A DNA stretch of 64,000 nucleotides, from NCBI GenBank assembly GCA_946478305.1, contig CAMLBO010000002.1:1-64000 (forward strand). The letters are read 5' to 3'. Position 1 is the stretch's first letter. Every line of letters starts with the position of its first letter. Origin of the DNA: an uncultured Enterobacterales bacterium (lineage in GTDB: Bacteria; Pseudomonadota; Gammaproteobacteria; Enterobacterales; Enterobacteriaceae). Both the position numbers and the translations under genes were made by a program. This document shows positions 41,385 to 50,495 of this stretch, piece by piece. The notes under the pieces were generated by a model that was given only the letters and a program-made list of their open reading frames with translations, did no database searches and was not told the origin of the DNA.

Positions 41385-41776
41385 AACCGCCCTGGACAGC
41401 CCCTGGCGCGCCCCCATCATTACTTTTTGTAAGAAATCTCCCCGCCTCACGGCGGGAAGCATTGAAGAATGTAAACAAACGATGGCATTTGACCTTCACG
41501 CTCAACCGGTCAAGCACTTCTCACTCACCATTCGTTATCAATGAATTACTGATGTAGAATTCATATAGATTATCTATCCTTTTGAGATCGATCTTTCTCG
41601 CTATACTGTCGTCAGGCCGCAATCAGCTCAGGCTGGAACAAACTTTGACTAAAAAAGCCGTACAAAACTCACAACGTCAAATTGTCGCGTCATAACAATA
41701 ACGCAAGCCTCTCTTATTTTTCGCATCGTTACTCTCACCCGGCGATGGCCGGATGGAGTCTGGGGAGGTTTTCACA
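41385..41776. other. mgtE-dgcE intergenic region
   Basis: 392 bases without a gene. A CCCGCC TCAC GGCGGG hairpin at 41441-41456 may be the mgtE terminator, but no T-run follows. This is also the point where the order changes from the E. coli 56 min set to the 46 min set; no mobile element or repeat marks the join. Confidence 0.5.
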
Positions 41777-44770
41777 GTGGGAAATAACATGCTTTATCGG
41801 TTCCCGACTTCATCAGTCACCTGGAAAGTGTCGTTGGCCTTAGGTATCAGTATCTGTTTACTGGCGCTGGCCTGCCTGAAAATTATTCAGCAATCATCGA
41901 GTTTAGCTGCCGTCTGGCTCCCCACCTCTTTGCTGATAGCGGTGCTTTTCCATTACAGCTATCGCGACTGGTTGCCACTATTGTGCGCTGCAGCCCTGGG
42001 TATTATCGCCGCTAACACGCTGGTGGGAACGCCTTTTCTGCACTATTTCCCCTATATTATCAATAATCTGATTGAAGCGAGTGTCTGTGCGTTATTACTG
42101 CGTAAACTGCTGCCTGCTCAGGATCCGCTGACCGGACTGGCAAACTGGGTAAAATTCCTGCTGGTGGCCGTTGTATTCAGTCCGCTGCTCAGTTCAGTGC
42201 TCATGACGCTGTTTATTGTGCATTCACACTCGCCGCAGGAACTGCAGCAGCGTTTTGCCACCTGGTATATCTCCGAAGCGGTGGCGATTTTATCGCTGAC
42301 GCCGCTGGGTCTTATCTATCAGCACGGATATCTGCGGCAGTTGGGGCATTCCCGCCGCCTGTATGAAATGCTCTTGACGCTGACGTTGACTCTGCTGGCC
42401 GGTTTTATGGCATTGAAATGGCTACCATATCCTTTTGCTTTTATTACTATTCCCCTGCTGTGGTCCGCCATTCGTCTGCCCCGCATAGAGGCTTTCTTCA
42501 TTTTTCTGTGCATGACGTTGATGATCGCCCTGCTGCAAACCACAGGCATTATCTCCGTTATACCTAAGGTGAATAGCCTGCCAGACGGTTTACTCTTTAC
42601 GCCCCTGCTACTGATCCTGTTGCCCGCTGATGCCATGGCAATGGCGATGCACGCACTGCGGATGGAGAAGTCTTACATCACTCAAAGCGAAAACCGTTTT
42701 CGCAATGCAATGGAGTATTCAGCAATCGGCATGGCGCTGGTGTCGCCGCAGGGCAAATGGCTGCAGGTTAATAAAGCGTTGTGCAATTTGCTGGGATACG
42801 AAGCCAGTTATCTTAAAACGCTGACCTTTCAGGAGATCACCCACCCGGAAGATCTGAGTAAAGACCTGGCCCTGCTGCAGCAATTACTGGATGGCGAGAT
42901 TCAAAACTACCAGATGGAGAAACGCTATCTGTGCCGCAACGGAGAGATGGTCTGGGCACTGCTGGCGGTATCGCTGGTGCGCGATGACCAGCAAAATCCG
43001 GTCTATTTCATTGCACAAATTGAAGACATCAGCGAACTGAAGCAAACAGAAGTCACGAACAAAAGGCTGTCAGAAGCGCTGCATGAAGAGAAAGAGCTAC
43101 TGCACATCACGCTTAACGCCATCAATGAGGCCGTGATCTCAACCGATCGCAACATGAACATCACCTTTATGAACCCGGTGGCTGAGAAAATGACCGGCTG
43201 GACTGAGCTGCGGGCTCAGGGAAAACCGGTCAGCAGCGTAGTACATATCAGCATCGGGCCGAACGGTCCGTTAATCGGCAATCTGACGCAGTTTGATATC
43301 AATGAAAACCTGCACTCATCGGTCGATCAGTCGCTGATCCTGCACGGTTATCATACCGGCCAGTTTGATGTACAACTGGCGGTATCACCGCTGCGTACCC
43401 TGAAAGATGAGCTTATTGGTATCGTGCTGGTATTACAGGATGTGAGTAAATCCCGTGAACTGGTGCGCCAGCTCAGTTACAACGCCTCTCATGACCTGCT
43501 CACGGGTCTGGCCAATCGTGGAAACTTCGAAAAAAGCCTGAAGAGTGCCCTTAAACTGACGGCTGAAAAACAGCAGCATCACACCCTGGCTTTTATCGAT
43601 CTCGACCACTTTAAAGCCATTAACGACACTTCAGGCCACGCGGCAGGCGACGAATTATTACGTCAGTTAAGCCAGTTGATGCAAGAGCAGATCCGTTCCA
43701 CCGACAAACTGGCAAGGCTTGGCGGTGATGAATTCGCGCTGGTACTCTTCAACTGCCCTCAGGAGCAGGGGCTGCAGGTCATCCAGCAACTGGTCAGTAA
43801 AATCAATGAATTCCAGTTTATGTGGAACAACCAAATCTACCGCATCGGCGCCAGCGCCGGGGTCACCCGCATTGTTGATGCTTCAGTCAGCGGCAGCGAA
43901 TATATGGCGCAGGCCGATATTGCCTGTTACACCGCCAAAAATCGCGGACGAGGCCAGGTCTTTAACTATGAAGCGAAGCAAAAACGCCTGCTCTCTTCGC
44001 CTGCCGCTATTTTCAAACCTGAAGATATCCGTCGGATCCTCAGCGGGGACCAACTGTCGCTGAATTGCCGTGCGGCTTCACCGCCAAAGACACCGCTGTC
44101 GGTCTGTTTCTATCAGCTCTCCATACAGTTTACCGAGCCGCTAAACGGCATTCAGCATGCTGATACCCTGATCGCAGCCGCTCGCTTTTATGACATGATG
44201 CCGGATGTGGATCGCTGGCTGCTGCACAAAGTACTGGAAGAGCATGCGCAAGGGATCGCTAATAAAGGGATTTGCGTCGCCATTCCCCTCTCTACCGAAG
44301 GGTTACTTCAGGATTCACTGCGCGCTGAACTGACCATGTTACTGGACAACACCGTCATGCCGCTGGCCTCGGTGAATCTGATGATTGATGACGCCGTGCT
44401 GCTCAAATATGCTCATCTGCGCGAGTTCATTGCCGAACTAAAACAGCGTGGCTGTAGAATTGTGCTGCAAAACGTCGGAAAAAATCTCAATGAATTTAAT
44501 AAATTATCGGAAGGATGCGTGGACTACGTGCAGATTGACCCCGATTTTATGAGTCAGATCCATTACAACCAGATGGATGAAGTACTGGTCACTATTTTGC
44601 ATGGAAATACGCACCGGCTGGCCGCACAGACCCTGGCAGGTCCGGCGGACATCAACGAAACCCTGGAGAAGCTCACCAGCATTGGTATCGATCTGGTGGC
44701 CGGTGACACCATTGCGCCGGTGATCTCTTTGCATAACCTGCTTAATAATGGTTATTTTGGTATTCACTGA
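41777..44770 (+). CDS. dgcE: Diguanylate cyclase DgcE (YegE)
   Basis: Large inner-membrane sensor enzyme that makes c-di-GMP; in E. coli it feeds the curli/biofilm pathway. About 997 residues: a MASE1 sensor (to about 290), PAS domains near 300-420 (NRFRNAMEYSAIGMALVSPQ) and 440-560 (LHITLNAINEAVISTDRNM), a GGDEF domain with intact RLGGDEFAL and an RSTD inhibitory site five residues upstream, and a degenerate EAL domain. E. coli YegE has one more PAS and 1105 residues. GTG at 41777 is chosen for its GGGGAGG site; ATG at 41753 or 41789 are alternatives. Confidence 0.9.
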   Translation: MGNNMLYRFPTSSVTWKVSLALGISICLLALACLKIIQQSSSLAAVWLPTSLLIAVLFHYSYRDWLPLLCAAALGIIAANTLVGTPFLHYFPYIINNLIEASVCALLLRKLLPAQDPLTGLANWVKFLLVAVVFSPLLSSVLMTLFIVHSHSPQELQQRFATWYISEAVAILSLTPLGLIYQHGYLRQLGHSRRLYEMLLTLTLTLLAGFMALKWLPYPFAFITIPLLWSAIRLPRIEAFFIFLCMTLMIALLQTTGIISVIPKVNSLPDGLLFTPLLLILLPADAMAMAMHALRMEKSYITQSENRFRNAMEYSAIGMALVSPQGKWLQVNKALCNLLGYEASYLKTLTFQEITHPEDLSKDLALLQQLLDGEIQNYQMEKRYLCRNGEMVWALLAVSLVRDDQQNPVYFIAQIEDISELKQTEVTNKRLSEALHEEKELLHITLNAINEAVISTDRNMNITFMNPVAEKMTGWTELRAQGKPVSSVVHISIGPNGPLIGNLTQFDINENLHSSVDQSLILHGYHTGQFDVQLAVSPLRTLKDELIGIVLVLQDVSKSRELVRQLSYNASHDLLTGLANRGNFEKSLKSALKLTAEKQQHHTLAFIDLDHFKAINDTSGHAAGDELLRQLSQLMQEQIRSTDKLARLGGDEFALVLFNCPQEQGLQVIQQLVSKINEFQFMWNNQIYRIGASAGVTRIVDASVSGSEYMAQADIACYTAKNRGRGQVFNYEAKQKRLLSSPAAIFKPEDIRRILSGDQLSLNCRAASPPKTPLSVCFYQLSIQFTEPLNGIQHADTLIAAARFYDMMPDVDRWLLHKVLEEHAQGIANKGICVAIPLSTEGLLQDSLRAELTMLLDNTVMPLASVNLMIDDAVLLKYAHLREFIAELKQRGCRIVLQNVGKNLNEFNKLSEGCVDYVQIDPDFMSQIHYNQMDEVLVTILHGNTHRLAAQTLAGPADINETLEKLTSIGIDLVAGDTIAPVISLHNLLNNGYFGIH

Positions 44771-44783
44771 TATTGATTTCTGC

Positions 44784-45668
44784 TTAAGACCCCTGGTATT
44801 CATCGGGAGTGAAGCGATCGTTAAACCATAAATGTAGCGTGGCGTAAGTGCGCCACGGCTGCCAGATTTCGGCGTAGCGGGCGATCTTCGCCGGAGTCAT
44901 ACCCGGAAAACGCTGTTTAATCAGATAATCCCCCCCGAGGAAAACGTCCGGTGCAGACCAGGCGCGCATGGCAACATAACTGGCGGTCCAGCTGCCAATT
45001 CCTGGCATCGCCAGCAATGCTTTTATCCCCTCCTGAACATCCGTCATGCTATCGAGTGGTAACGCTCCCGACTCAACGGCCTGCGCCAACCCAATCAGAC
45101 AGGCGGCCCGTTTGGCTTGTACGCCAATCCCACGTAAATCATCGACACTGAGCCCGCCAACACGCGCCGGCGTGGGAAATAAGTGCGTAAGCCCAGCGAA
45201 GGGAGTCTGAACAGGTTCACCCCAATGTTGCGTCAGGCGGGTTGCCAGCGTAGCCGCCATTTTGACGCTGACCAGTTGCCCGAGAATCGCCCGCACCGTC
45301 AGTTCAAAGCGGTTGATGCAGCCCGGCAACCGTAACCCGACGGCATTTTCTGCCAATCGCCCCAGCCCCTGGGCGATAAGCTGTGGATCGGCATCCAAAT
45401 CCAGTAATCGCCTGACCTGCTGCTCAACCTGCTGCGCGACAGGATGCAGTGAAGGAGAGAGTTGCAACTCTACGCGGTGGCTCTCCTGCATGGGGCGCAG
45501 CCTCAACCAGCCGGCAAAACTCCCGGTATCAGACTTCACTTCCAGCGTACGCTGATAATATTCTCCCTCTTTCTGCTCAATGCCCGCTAACGCGCGCGCA
45601 CCGAGAAACGCCATCATCCACTGCCAGTCATAAGGCGGCGTATAGCTGAGATATGTTTTTGCCGACAC
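44784..45668 (-). CDS. alkA: DNA-3-methyladenine glycosylase II (AlkA)
   Basis: Base-excision repair glycosylase removing alkylated purines. 294 residues with the AlkA N-terminal domain (PPYDWQWMMAFLGARAL), then LRLPGCINRFELTVRAILGQ, the helix-hairpin-helix AMPGIGSWTASYVAMRAW and the catalytic Asp in LGGDYLIKQRFPGM. No Ada domain is fused. Convergent with dgcE, 13 bases apart, as in E. coli, where yegE, alkA and yegD are consecutive. Confidence 0.93.
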   Translation of the reverse strand: MSAKTYLSYTPPYDWQWMMAFLGARALAGIEQKEGEYYQRTLEVKSDTGSFAGWLRLRPMQESHRVELQLSPSLHPVAQQVEQQVRRLLDLDADPQLIAQGLGRLAENAVGLRLPGCINRFELTVRAILGQLVSVKMAATLATRLTQHWGEPVQTPFAGLTHLFPTPARVGGLSVDDLRGIGVQAKRAACLIGLAQAVESGALPLDSMTDVQEGIKALLAMPGIGSWTASYVAMRAWSAPDVFLGGDYLIKQRFPGMTPAKIARYAEIWQPWRTYATLHLWFNDRFTPDEYQGS

Positions 45669-45744
45669 GGTGATTCCTATAAAGAAAAAAGAGGAAAATG
45701 GGAGGAGATACCCGTCAGCAGTTTAGCAGGTAGAGCGCAGGGAT

Positions 45745-45775
45745 AAAAAAACCCCGGCGGAGAATCCGTCGGGAT
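45745..45775 (-). terminator. ter operon terminator
   Basis: On the minus strand CCCGACGGA TTCT CCGCCGGGG (one A/C mismatch) followed by seven T, 55 bases after the last ter gene. Confidence 0.8.
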
Positions 45776-45829
45776 GATGTACTTTAACGCCAGCTATACC
45801 ACCGGCGCTGGGCATAAAACCCATCACAC

Positions 45830-46405
45830 TCAGATGTTCACACCAAAATTTTTCGCCAGTGCGGAGAGTCCGCCTTCATAACCCTGGCCGACGGCTTTAA
45901 ACTTCCATTCACCATTGTGGCGATAAAGTTCGCCAAAGATCATCGCGGTTTCCGTGGCTGCATCTTCTGACAGGTCATACCGGGCCAGCTCCTGCTGATC
46001 GTCGTTATTCACGGCGCGGATAAAGCCATTGGTGACCATACCGAAATTTTGCTTACGCTCTTCCGCTTCATAGATTGTCACAGCAAAGACCACTTTTTTG
46101 GCTTTAGCATCGACTTTATCCAGATGAATCAGCAACTGCTCGTCATCACCGTCGCCTTCGCCGGTACGGTTATCGCCCTGATGCACAACACCGCCACAGG
46201 CGCTGGTTTTGTTGTTAAAGAAGATAAAGCTGCTGTCTGACAGCACTTTGTCATCTTCACCGACGATAAAAGCCGAAGCGTCCAGATCAAAAGCCGCGCC
46301 GTCGGTTTTACGGGAGTCCCAGCCTAAACCAAACATCACCGATTTCATTGACGGCGCTTCTTTAGTCAGGGAAACGTTGCCACCTTTTTTCAAAGATACA
46401 GCCAT
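45830..46405 (-). CDS. terE: TerD-family calcium-binding stress protein, TerE-like
   Basis: 191-residue cytoplasmic protein of the TerD/TerE/TerZ family. Start [20 protein letters not shown], the Ca-binding acidic motifs DLDASAF and [13 protein letters not shown] and the ending KNFGVNI fit the family; details such as [11 protein letters not shown] and [18 protein letters not shown] favour TerE over TerD. TAAGGAG precedes the ATG. It is the last gene of the terZ-A-B-C-E operon. The family is linked to tellurite, phage and colicin resistance and general stress; the biochemical role is unsettled. Confidence 0.9.
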   Translation of the reverse strand: MAVSLKKGGNVSLTKEAPSMKSVMFGLGWDSRKTDGAAFDLDASAFIVGEDDKVLSDSSFIFFNNKTSACGGVVHQGDNRTGEGDGDDEQLLIHLDKVDAKAKKVVFAVTIYEAEERKQNFGMVTNGFIRAVNNDDQQELARYDLSEDAATETAMIFGELYRHNGEWKFKAVGQGYEGGLSALAKNFGVNI

Positions 46406-46434
46406 AATTCAACTCCTTAATGATATTTTTGGAA

Positions 46435-46456
46435 GCACTGCATTCATCCGCAGTGC
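46435..46456 (-). other. Intercistronic hairpin between terC and the terE-like gene
   Basis: GCACTGC (46435-46441) and GCAGTGC (46450-46456) form a 7-bp stem with an 8-base loop inside the operon. No T-run, so a processing or stability element is more likely than a terminator. Confidence 0.5.
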
Positions 46457-46493
46457 CGTTAAGCGAAAAGTAAAAACCCTTCAGCAACCCACA

Positions 46494-47528
46494 TTACGGC
46501 TGGGTAGGCTGGTCTTTTACCGGGAACAACACGCTGGCAATAATGCCCACCGCCAGTACCACCAGCACGACATAGAGGCTGGCCGTGGCGCTGATACCGA
46601 AGCCATGCCCCCAGAGATGGTCACTGGCGTTTAGCCCAAGCTTGAAGGCGATAAAGAACAGCAGCGCGACAACGGCTTTCTCCAGGTGTACCAGGTATTT
46701 ACGCAGCGCTTCGAGCACGAAATACATCGTACGCAGGCCAAGAATGGCAAACATCATGGCGGAGTAGACGATCAGCGGTTCGCGGCTGACCGCAATGACG
46801 GCGGGTACGCTGTCAAAAGCGAACATGATGTCGGAAAGTTCAACGACGGCCACGCACAGCAACAAAGGTGTGGCGTATTTGGCCCCCTTTTTCACGTCGA
46901 AGGAAAAACCTTTGTTTTCTGGCTTTTCCAGCTCCGCGCTCACCTCTTTGGCACTCAGCATAAAGCGATTGCCCGCCAGTTTCGGCCAGACAGGATAGAA
47001 ACGTCGAACCAAACGATTAGCCATATGGTCGGAATAATCTTCTATCTCTTCCCCGTCATCCCCCGAGCGCAGCATCATCACTGCGGTCCAGGCCACCAGC
47101 ACGGCGAACAACATTTCTACCCACGGGCCTAGCATCAGCAACCCCGTACCAATGGCGACGAAAATCCCACGGAACACAATCGCGCCGAGGATCCCCCAAT
47201 ACAGCACACGATGGCGGTAGCCATCGGGCACTTTGAACCAGGCAAAAATCGCCATCATCACAAACAGGTTGTCGACGGACAGCACCTTCTCCAGCGCATA
47301 ACCGGTAATGAACAGGCTGGTAACCTCAGCGCCATGGCTCACGTAGAGGAATGCGGCAAAGGCCAGCGCCGTCGCGATCCAGAACAGCGACCACAACACT
47401 GCACTTTTTAGCCCAATCGCTTTATCACCTCGGTGCGCCAGCAGGTCGATTAACAAAGCGGCGATCGCCAGCACCACAAAAACGGCGACAGTTATCGGCG
47501 GAAAACCAATCAGGGTAGATTCCATCAT
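46494..47528 (-). CDS. terC: TerC-family integral membrane protein
   Basis: 344 residues with about nine membrane helices. The conserved membrane acidic motifs of TerC are present: EKVLSVDNLFVMMAIFAWF and VVELSDIMFAFDSVPAVIAV, which probably bind metal. The start is ATG at 47526-47528 or the next ATG (MEST); the TTG further upstream is unlikely. TerC is the membrane anchor of the Ter system and is related to Mn2+ exporters (Alx family). It is the fourth gene of the ter operon. Confidence 0.93.
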   Translation of the reverse strand: MMESTLIGFPPITVAVFVVLAIAALLIDLLAHRGDKAIGLKSAVLWSLFWIATALAFAAFLYVSHGAEVTSLFITGYALEKVLSVDNLFVMMAIFAWFKVPDGYRHRVLYWGILGAIVFRGIFVAIGTGLLMLGPWVEMLFAVLVAWTAVMMLRSGDDGEEIEDYSDHMANRLVRRFYPVWPKLAGNRFMLSAKEVSAELEKPENKGFSFDVKKGAKYATPLLLCVAVVELSDIMFAFDSVPAVIAVSREPLIVYSAMMFAILGLRTMYFVLEALRKYLVHLEKAVVALLFFIAFKLGLNASDHLWGHGFGISATASLYVVLVVLAVGIIASVLFPVKDQPTQP

Positions 47529-47550
47529 TACTCTCAATCAAAACGGACAA

Positions 47551-47997
47551 TCAGAAGAATTCTTCGGGCTTGAGGCCCAGCTCGTTACACACTTCCAGCA
47601 GCGCCCGCTTTTCATCCTCATTGAACGTGGCATCACTTTTGGCAATCATCACCCCCAACCTTACGGCAGCACGCGCCTCTTCCGGTTTCTTACGCAGTTT
47701 GCCGATCGTTTTCAGGCACTCTGAACGTCCGATATCCAGATCAAAATCAAACTTTCCTGACAGCTTCTGGAACTCGGCAATCACCTCTTCGGTGCTGAAC
47801 ACTTTCAGGGTGTCGCTGATTTCGAAATACTTAATCAATTTCTGTTTTTCTTGTGCGCTGACCACGCCATCTGCAAAAGCGATATAGGTCCCTACGGCCA
47901 CACACCCCTGCATAAAATCCTTGCCCTTGTAGCGGCTGACTTCAGACAGCAGCGTTTCGCGACCCTGATTAAATTTGTTCTTAGCCCAATCCAACAT
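47551..47997 (-). CDS. terB: Tellurite resistance protein TerB
   Basis: 148-residue all-helical protein with acidic metal-binding helices: VGTYIAFADGVVSAQEKQKL in the first half and the mirrored AKSDATFNEDEKRALLEVC in the second. It starts MLDWAKNKFNQGRETL and ends LGLKPEEFF. Family members associate with TerC at the inner face of the membrane. Third gene of the operon, 20 bases after terA. Confidence 0.93.
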   Translation of the reverse strand: MLDWAKNKFNQGRETLLSEVSRYKGKDFMQGCVAVGTYIAFADGVVSAQEKQKLIKYFEISDTLKVFSTEEVIAEFQKLSGKFDFDLDIGRSECLKTIGKLRKKPEEARAAVRLGVMIAKSDATFNEDEKRALLEVCNELGLKPEEFF

Positions 47998-48017
47998 ATT
48001 GCTTTCCTCTGTGAAAT

Positions 48018-49184
48018 TTATTTGCTGCCCGAACGCCAGTTGAAACCCCAGCCATAGGCCTTATCCATAGGTTCATGCCCGCCGAAATAGGCGTTCAGAC
48101 GTTCGACTTTTAAGGTGTTATTGATGTTCTCCAGCCGGGCAATCGCACACATTGACTGGCTGCTGCCATCCGCATTCAGACGGGTTTCAATCGGTGGCTG
48201 TTCAGGCAGTTGCAGCGTTACTACACCGTCGGTTTTCGCCCAGTTCGGCACGCCCTTATAGATGAAGGCAAAAATCACCACTTCCGCGATGTCATCCCAC
48301 TTAGCGCCGTTAATATTGAGCCACTCACCTTCTGAAGCCGAACCGGTGCGGTCATCCGCTTCGAGATGCACATAAGGGACGTGCTGGTAATCGCCAAAGC
48401 GATTACCCAGCGCTTGCACTAAATCCTGATGGCCGTCTTTAAAACGAACATAAGCCCCCAGATCAAGATCGATAGCATTGAGCTTGCTGAAAAATCCTCC
48501 GCCGGAGGCCCGGTTCCAGTTGAGATTGACGCGGATACGCCCGAACCCCTGGCCTTTGCTGAGATTCACCGGCTTGGTTAGATTGACGCTCGGTTGCTCT
48601 TTGGTGAGCGTCACTTTGCTCAGATTGATAGGCTTGGCCGCCGGTTCAGGTGCGGGAACTGGCTTTGCTTCCTCGGGAGGCGGTGCATCGATGGTGACAC
48701 CAAAGTGCTCCGCCAGCGGTTGTAAACCGCCATTAAATCCCTGAGCGACAAAGCGGAATTTCCACTCACCGTTGCGGCGATAGAGTTCACCCAAAATCAG
48801 CGCAGCTTCATTACGACCGGCTAAATCAACCGGGCAGATAAGATATGGTTGACCGCTCACTTCAACGCTGATGCTTAACGTACGTAATGACTGAATGGTA
48901 TTACCGCTCTCCGGTGTAATGGTGAAAGCGACTTTTTGTAGGTTGGCGGGCAATGCACTGAGATTGACAGAGAATGAACTGTTCTCGCCTTCTGTCAGCA
49001 ACAGCAGGGAACGGTCATGGCTCTGTTTCTGACCATAAAAAATAAAGTCATCATCAGCCTGAGTTTTGCCATTCGCCTCTAATCGAAAAGCGGATACGTC
49101 CGCAGCAACAGCGCTTTTGACCCGGATAACCAGCGTGGTTTCGGGTACTGGCCCGTTGCCGCCCGCAATAAGTTGAGTTGCCAT
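48018..49184 (-). CDS. terA: TerA, two-domain TerD-related protein
   Basis: 388 residues with two TerD-like beta-sandwich regions joined by a proline-rich linker (DAPPPEEAKPVPAPEPAAKP). The first keeps ILGELYRRNGEWKFRFVAQG; the second begins INLSKVTLTKEQPSVNL, continues with DLDLGAYVRF and ends GGHEPMDKAYGWGFNWRSG. Many of the calcium-motif acids of TerD are replaced, as usual for TerA. It starts three bases after the terZ stop with GGAG overlapping, so it is translationally coupled. Confidence 0.92.
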   Translation of the reverse strand: MATQLIAGGNGPVPETTLVIRVKSAVAADVSAFRLEANGKTQADDDFIFYGQKQSHDRSLLLLTEGENSSFSVNLSALPANLQKVAFTITPESGNTIQSLRTLSISVEVSGQPYLICPVDLAGRNEAALILGELYRRNGEWKFRFVAQGFNGGLQPLAEHFGVTIDAPPPEEAKPVPAPEPAAKPINLSKVTLTKEQPSVNLTKPVNLSKGQGFGRIRVNLNWNRASGGGFFSKLNAIDLDLGAYVRFKDGHQDLVQALGNRFGDYQHVPYVHLEADDRTGSASEGEWLNINGAKWDDIAEVVIFAFIYKGVPNWAKTDGVVTLQLPEQPPIETRLNADGSSQSMCAIARLENINNTLKVERLNAYFGGHEPMDKAYGWGFNWRSGSK

Positions 49185-49186
49185 GC

Positions 49187-49771
49187 TTACTCCACCAGTT
49201 CGTGGATAACCAGCGGCAACAGACTTTCCACCGTGCGGCCGGTGGACGTCAGGCCATGCGCTTTGAACGTCCAGTCATGACCTTTACGTGATAACGAAGC
49301 AATAAACAGCGCCGAGTGCGCCCCCTTTTCGGACAACCTGAAACTCGCGAGTTCCTTGCTCCGCTGGTCAAGAATGCGCACGCTGGCGTTCTCCACCTTG
49401 CTAAAGTCCTGCCCGGTGAAACTGTTTACCGTGAACGCTAAATGTTCGACATCGGAGGCTACGCGGTTGAGATCGATGAGGATCACCTCATCATCTCCCT
49501 CTCCGGCGCCGGTACGGTTGTCGCCGCTGTGTTTGACGGAACCACAGCTCGATTGCAGCTTACGAAACCAGATGGTGTCTACCACTTCGCCGTCACCGTC
49601 GAGCATCACGCAGGAAGCATCAAGATCGATTTCACTGCCGCCGCCAAACATGCTGAACAGGCCTTTGCTTTTTGCGGCATCCCATCCCAAACCGATATGC
49701 ACAGCCGTAACACTGGCACCGGACTCTTTTGCCAGGGAGACGGATTGATTTTTACTGAGTGAAATAGCCAC
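49187..49771 (-). CDS. terZ: TerZ, TerD-family calcium-binding protein
   Basis: 194 residues; MAISLSKNQSVSLAKESGAS and the insert SKGLFSMFGGGSEIDLDASC are typical of TerZ, and the GDNRTGAGEGDDE motif is intact. The start codon is GTG (49769-49771) with AAGGAG eight bases upstream. It is the promoter-proximal gene of the leftward ter operon, facing a 700-base AT-rich region shared with the divergent biosynthetic operon. Confidence 0.93.
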   Translation of the reverse strand: MAISLSKNQSVSLAKESGASVTAVHIGLGWDAAKSKGLFSMFGGGSEIDLDASCVMLDGDGEVVDTIWFRKLQSSCGSVKHSGDNRTGAGEGDDEVILIDLNRVASDVEHLAFTVNSFTGQDFSKVENASVRILDQRSKELASFRLSEKGAHSALFIASLSRKGHDWTFKAHGLTSTGRTVESLLPLVIHELVE

Positions 49772-50495
49772 GAAATCTCCTTTTTGAAAAAACGGTATTA
49801 AACATCGATTAATTTAAATAACTTCCGGCTAATATCCGGTGCGATTCAATAACCACAAAATTAACCATGATAAATTTAGGATTACTTTCAAATTCTCCAG
49901 AAAATATAAATGCGACCGGCACACAAATAAAAATGCACACAAAATACGCATAATTCCGGGATAGATTCACTGGTGTTGTGTGCGAACCGTTTTACGCGAT
50001 TTTATTCACTTTGTTTAGGGAAGGTTTATTGTTTTACACAGAAACACACTTTTGATAGATAAATTGACAATAATCATAACTATTCTCACGCTTATTATTT
50101 TCATGGCATCGATAAGTTATCCGCAATCTCTTGACCTCGTTTTCTAACTCAAAAACCCTAACACCACAAAATCGTAAGCCTATGTTTTAGCGCTAACAAT
50201 ATACGAAAAATCCCTATTTTTATTTTTATGGATCTGCATTCAAAATTACACACACCAGCCCGAAAAAAATCTTCACGGACGTTTTTTTTATTTATGATGG
50301 AATACTGAAAAGAAACGTAAATATTATTGCTTAAACCATTTTGATTACTGCCAACTATGAAAAATTCACAACAAAATATGCTGTTATTTTATAAGAAACA
50401 TTACTCGATAAAATTTAAGAATATTATTTTTTACACGGTTAATTTCTTAATAATTAATTCACCTGGCTGACAGCTTAGTCTCAACGTTATTTCTG
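49772..50495. promoter_or_regulatory. AT-rich divergent control region of the ter and biosynthetic operons
   Basis: 724 bases, clearly richer in A and T than the flanking genes, with no ORF of note. It must hold the start sites of both operons. A TTGACA hexamer is at 50064-50069, but no -10 is correctly spaced. The length and composition suggest binding by nucleoid proteins such as H-NS (inference). Confidence 0.55.

Noticed and set aside
50055-50090. Possible Fur box in the ter control region (ATAATCATAACTATTCTC)
   Set aside because: Only partial agreement with the 19-base or 7-1-7 Fur consensus in an AT-rich background.
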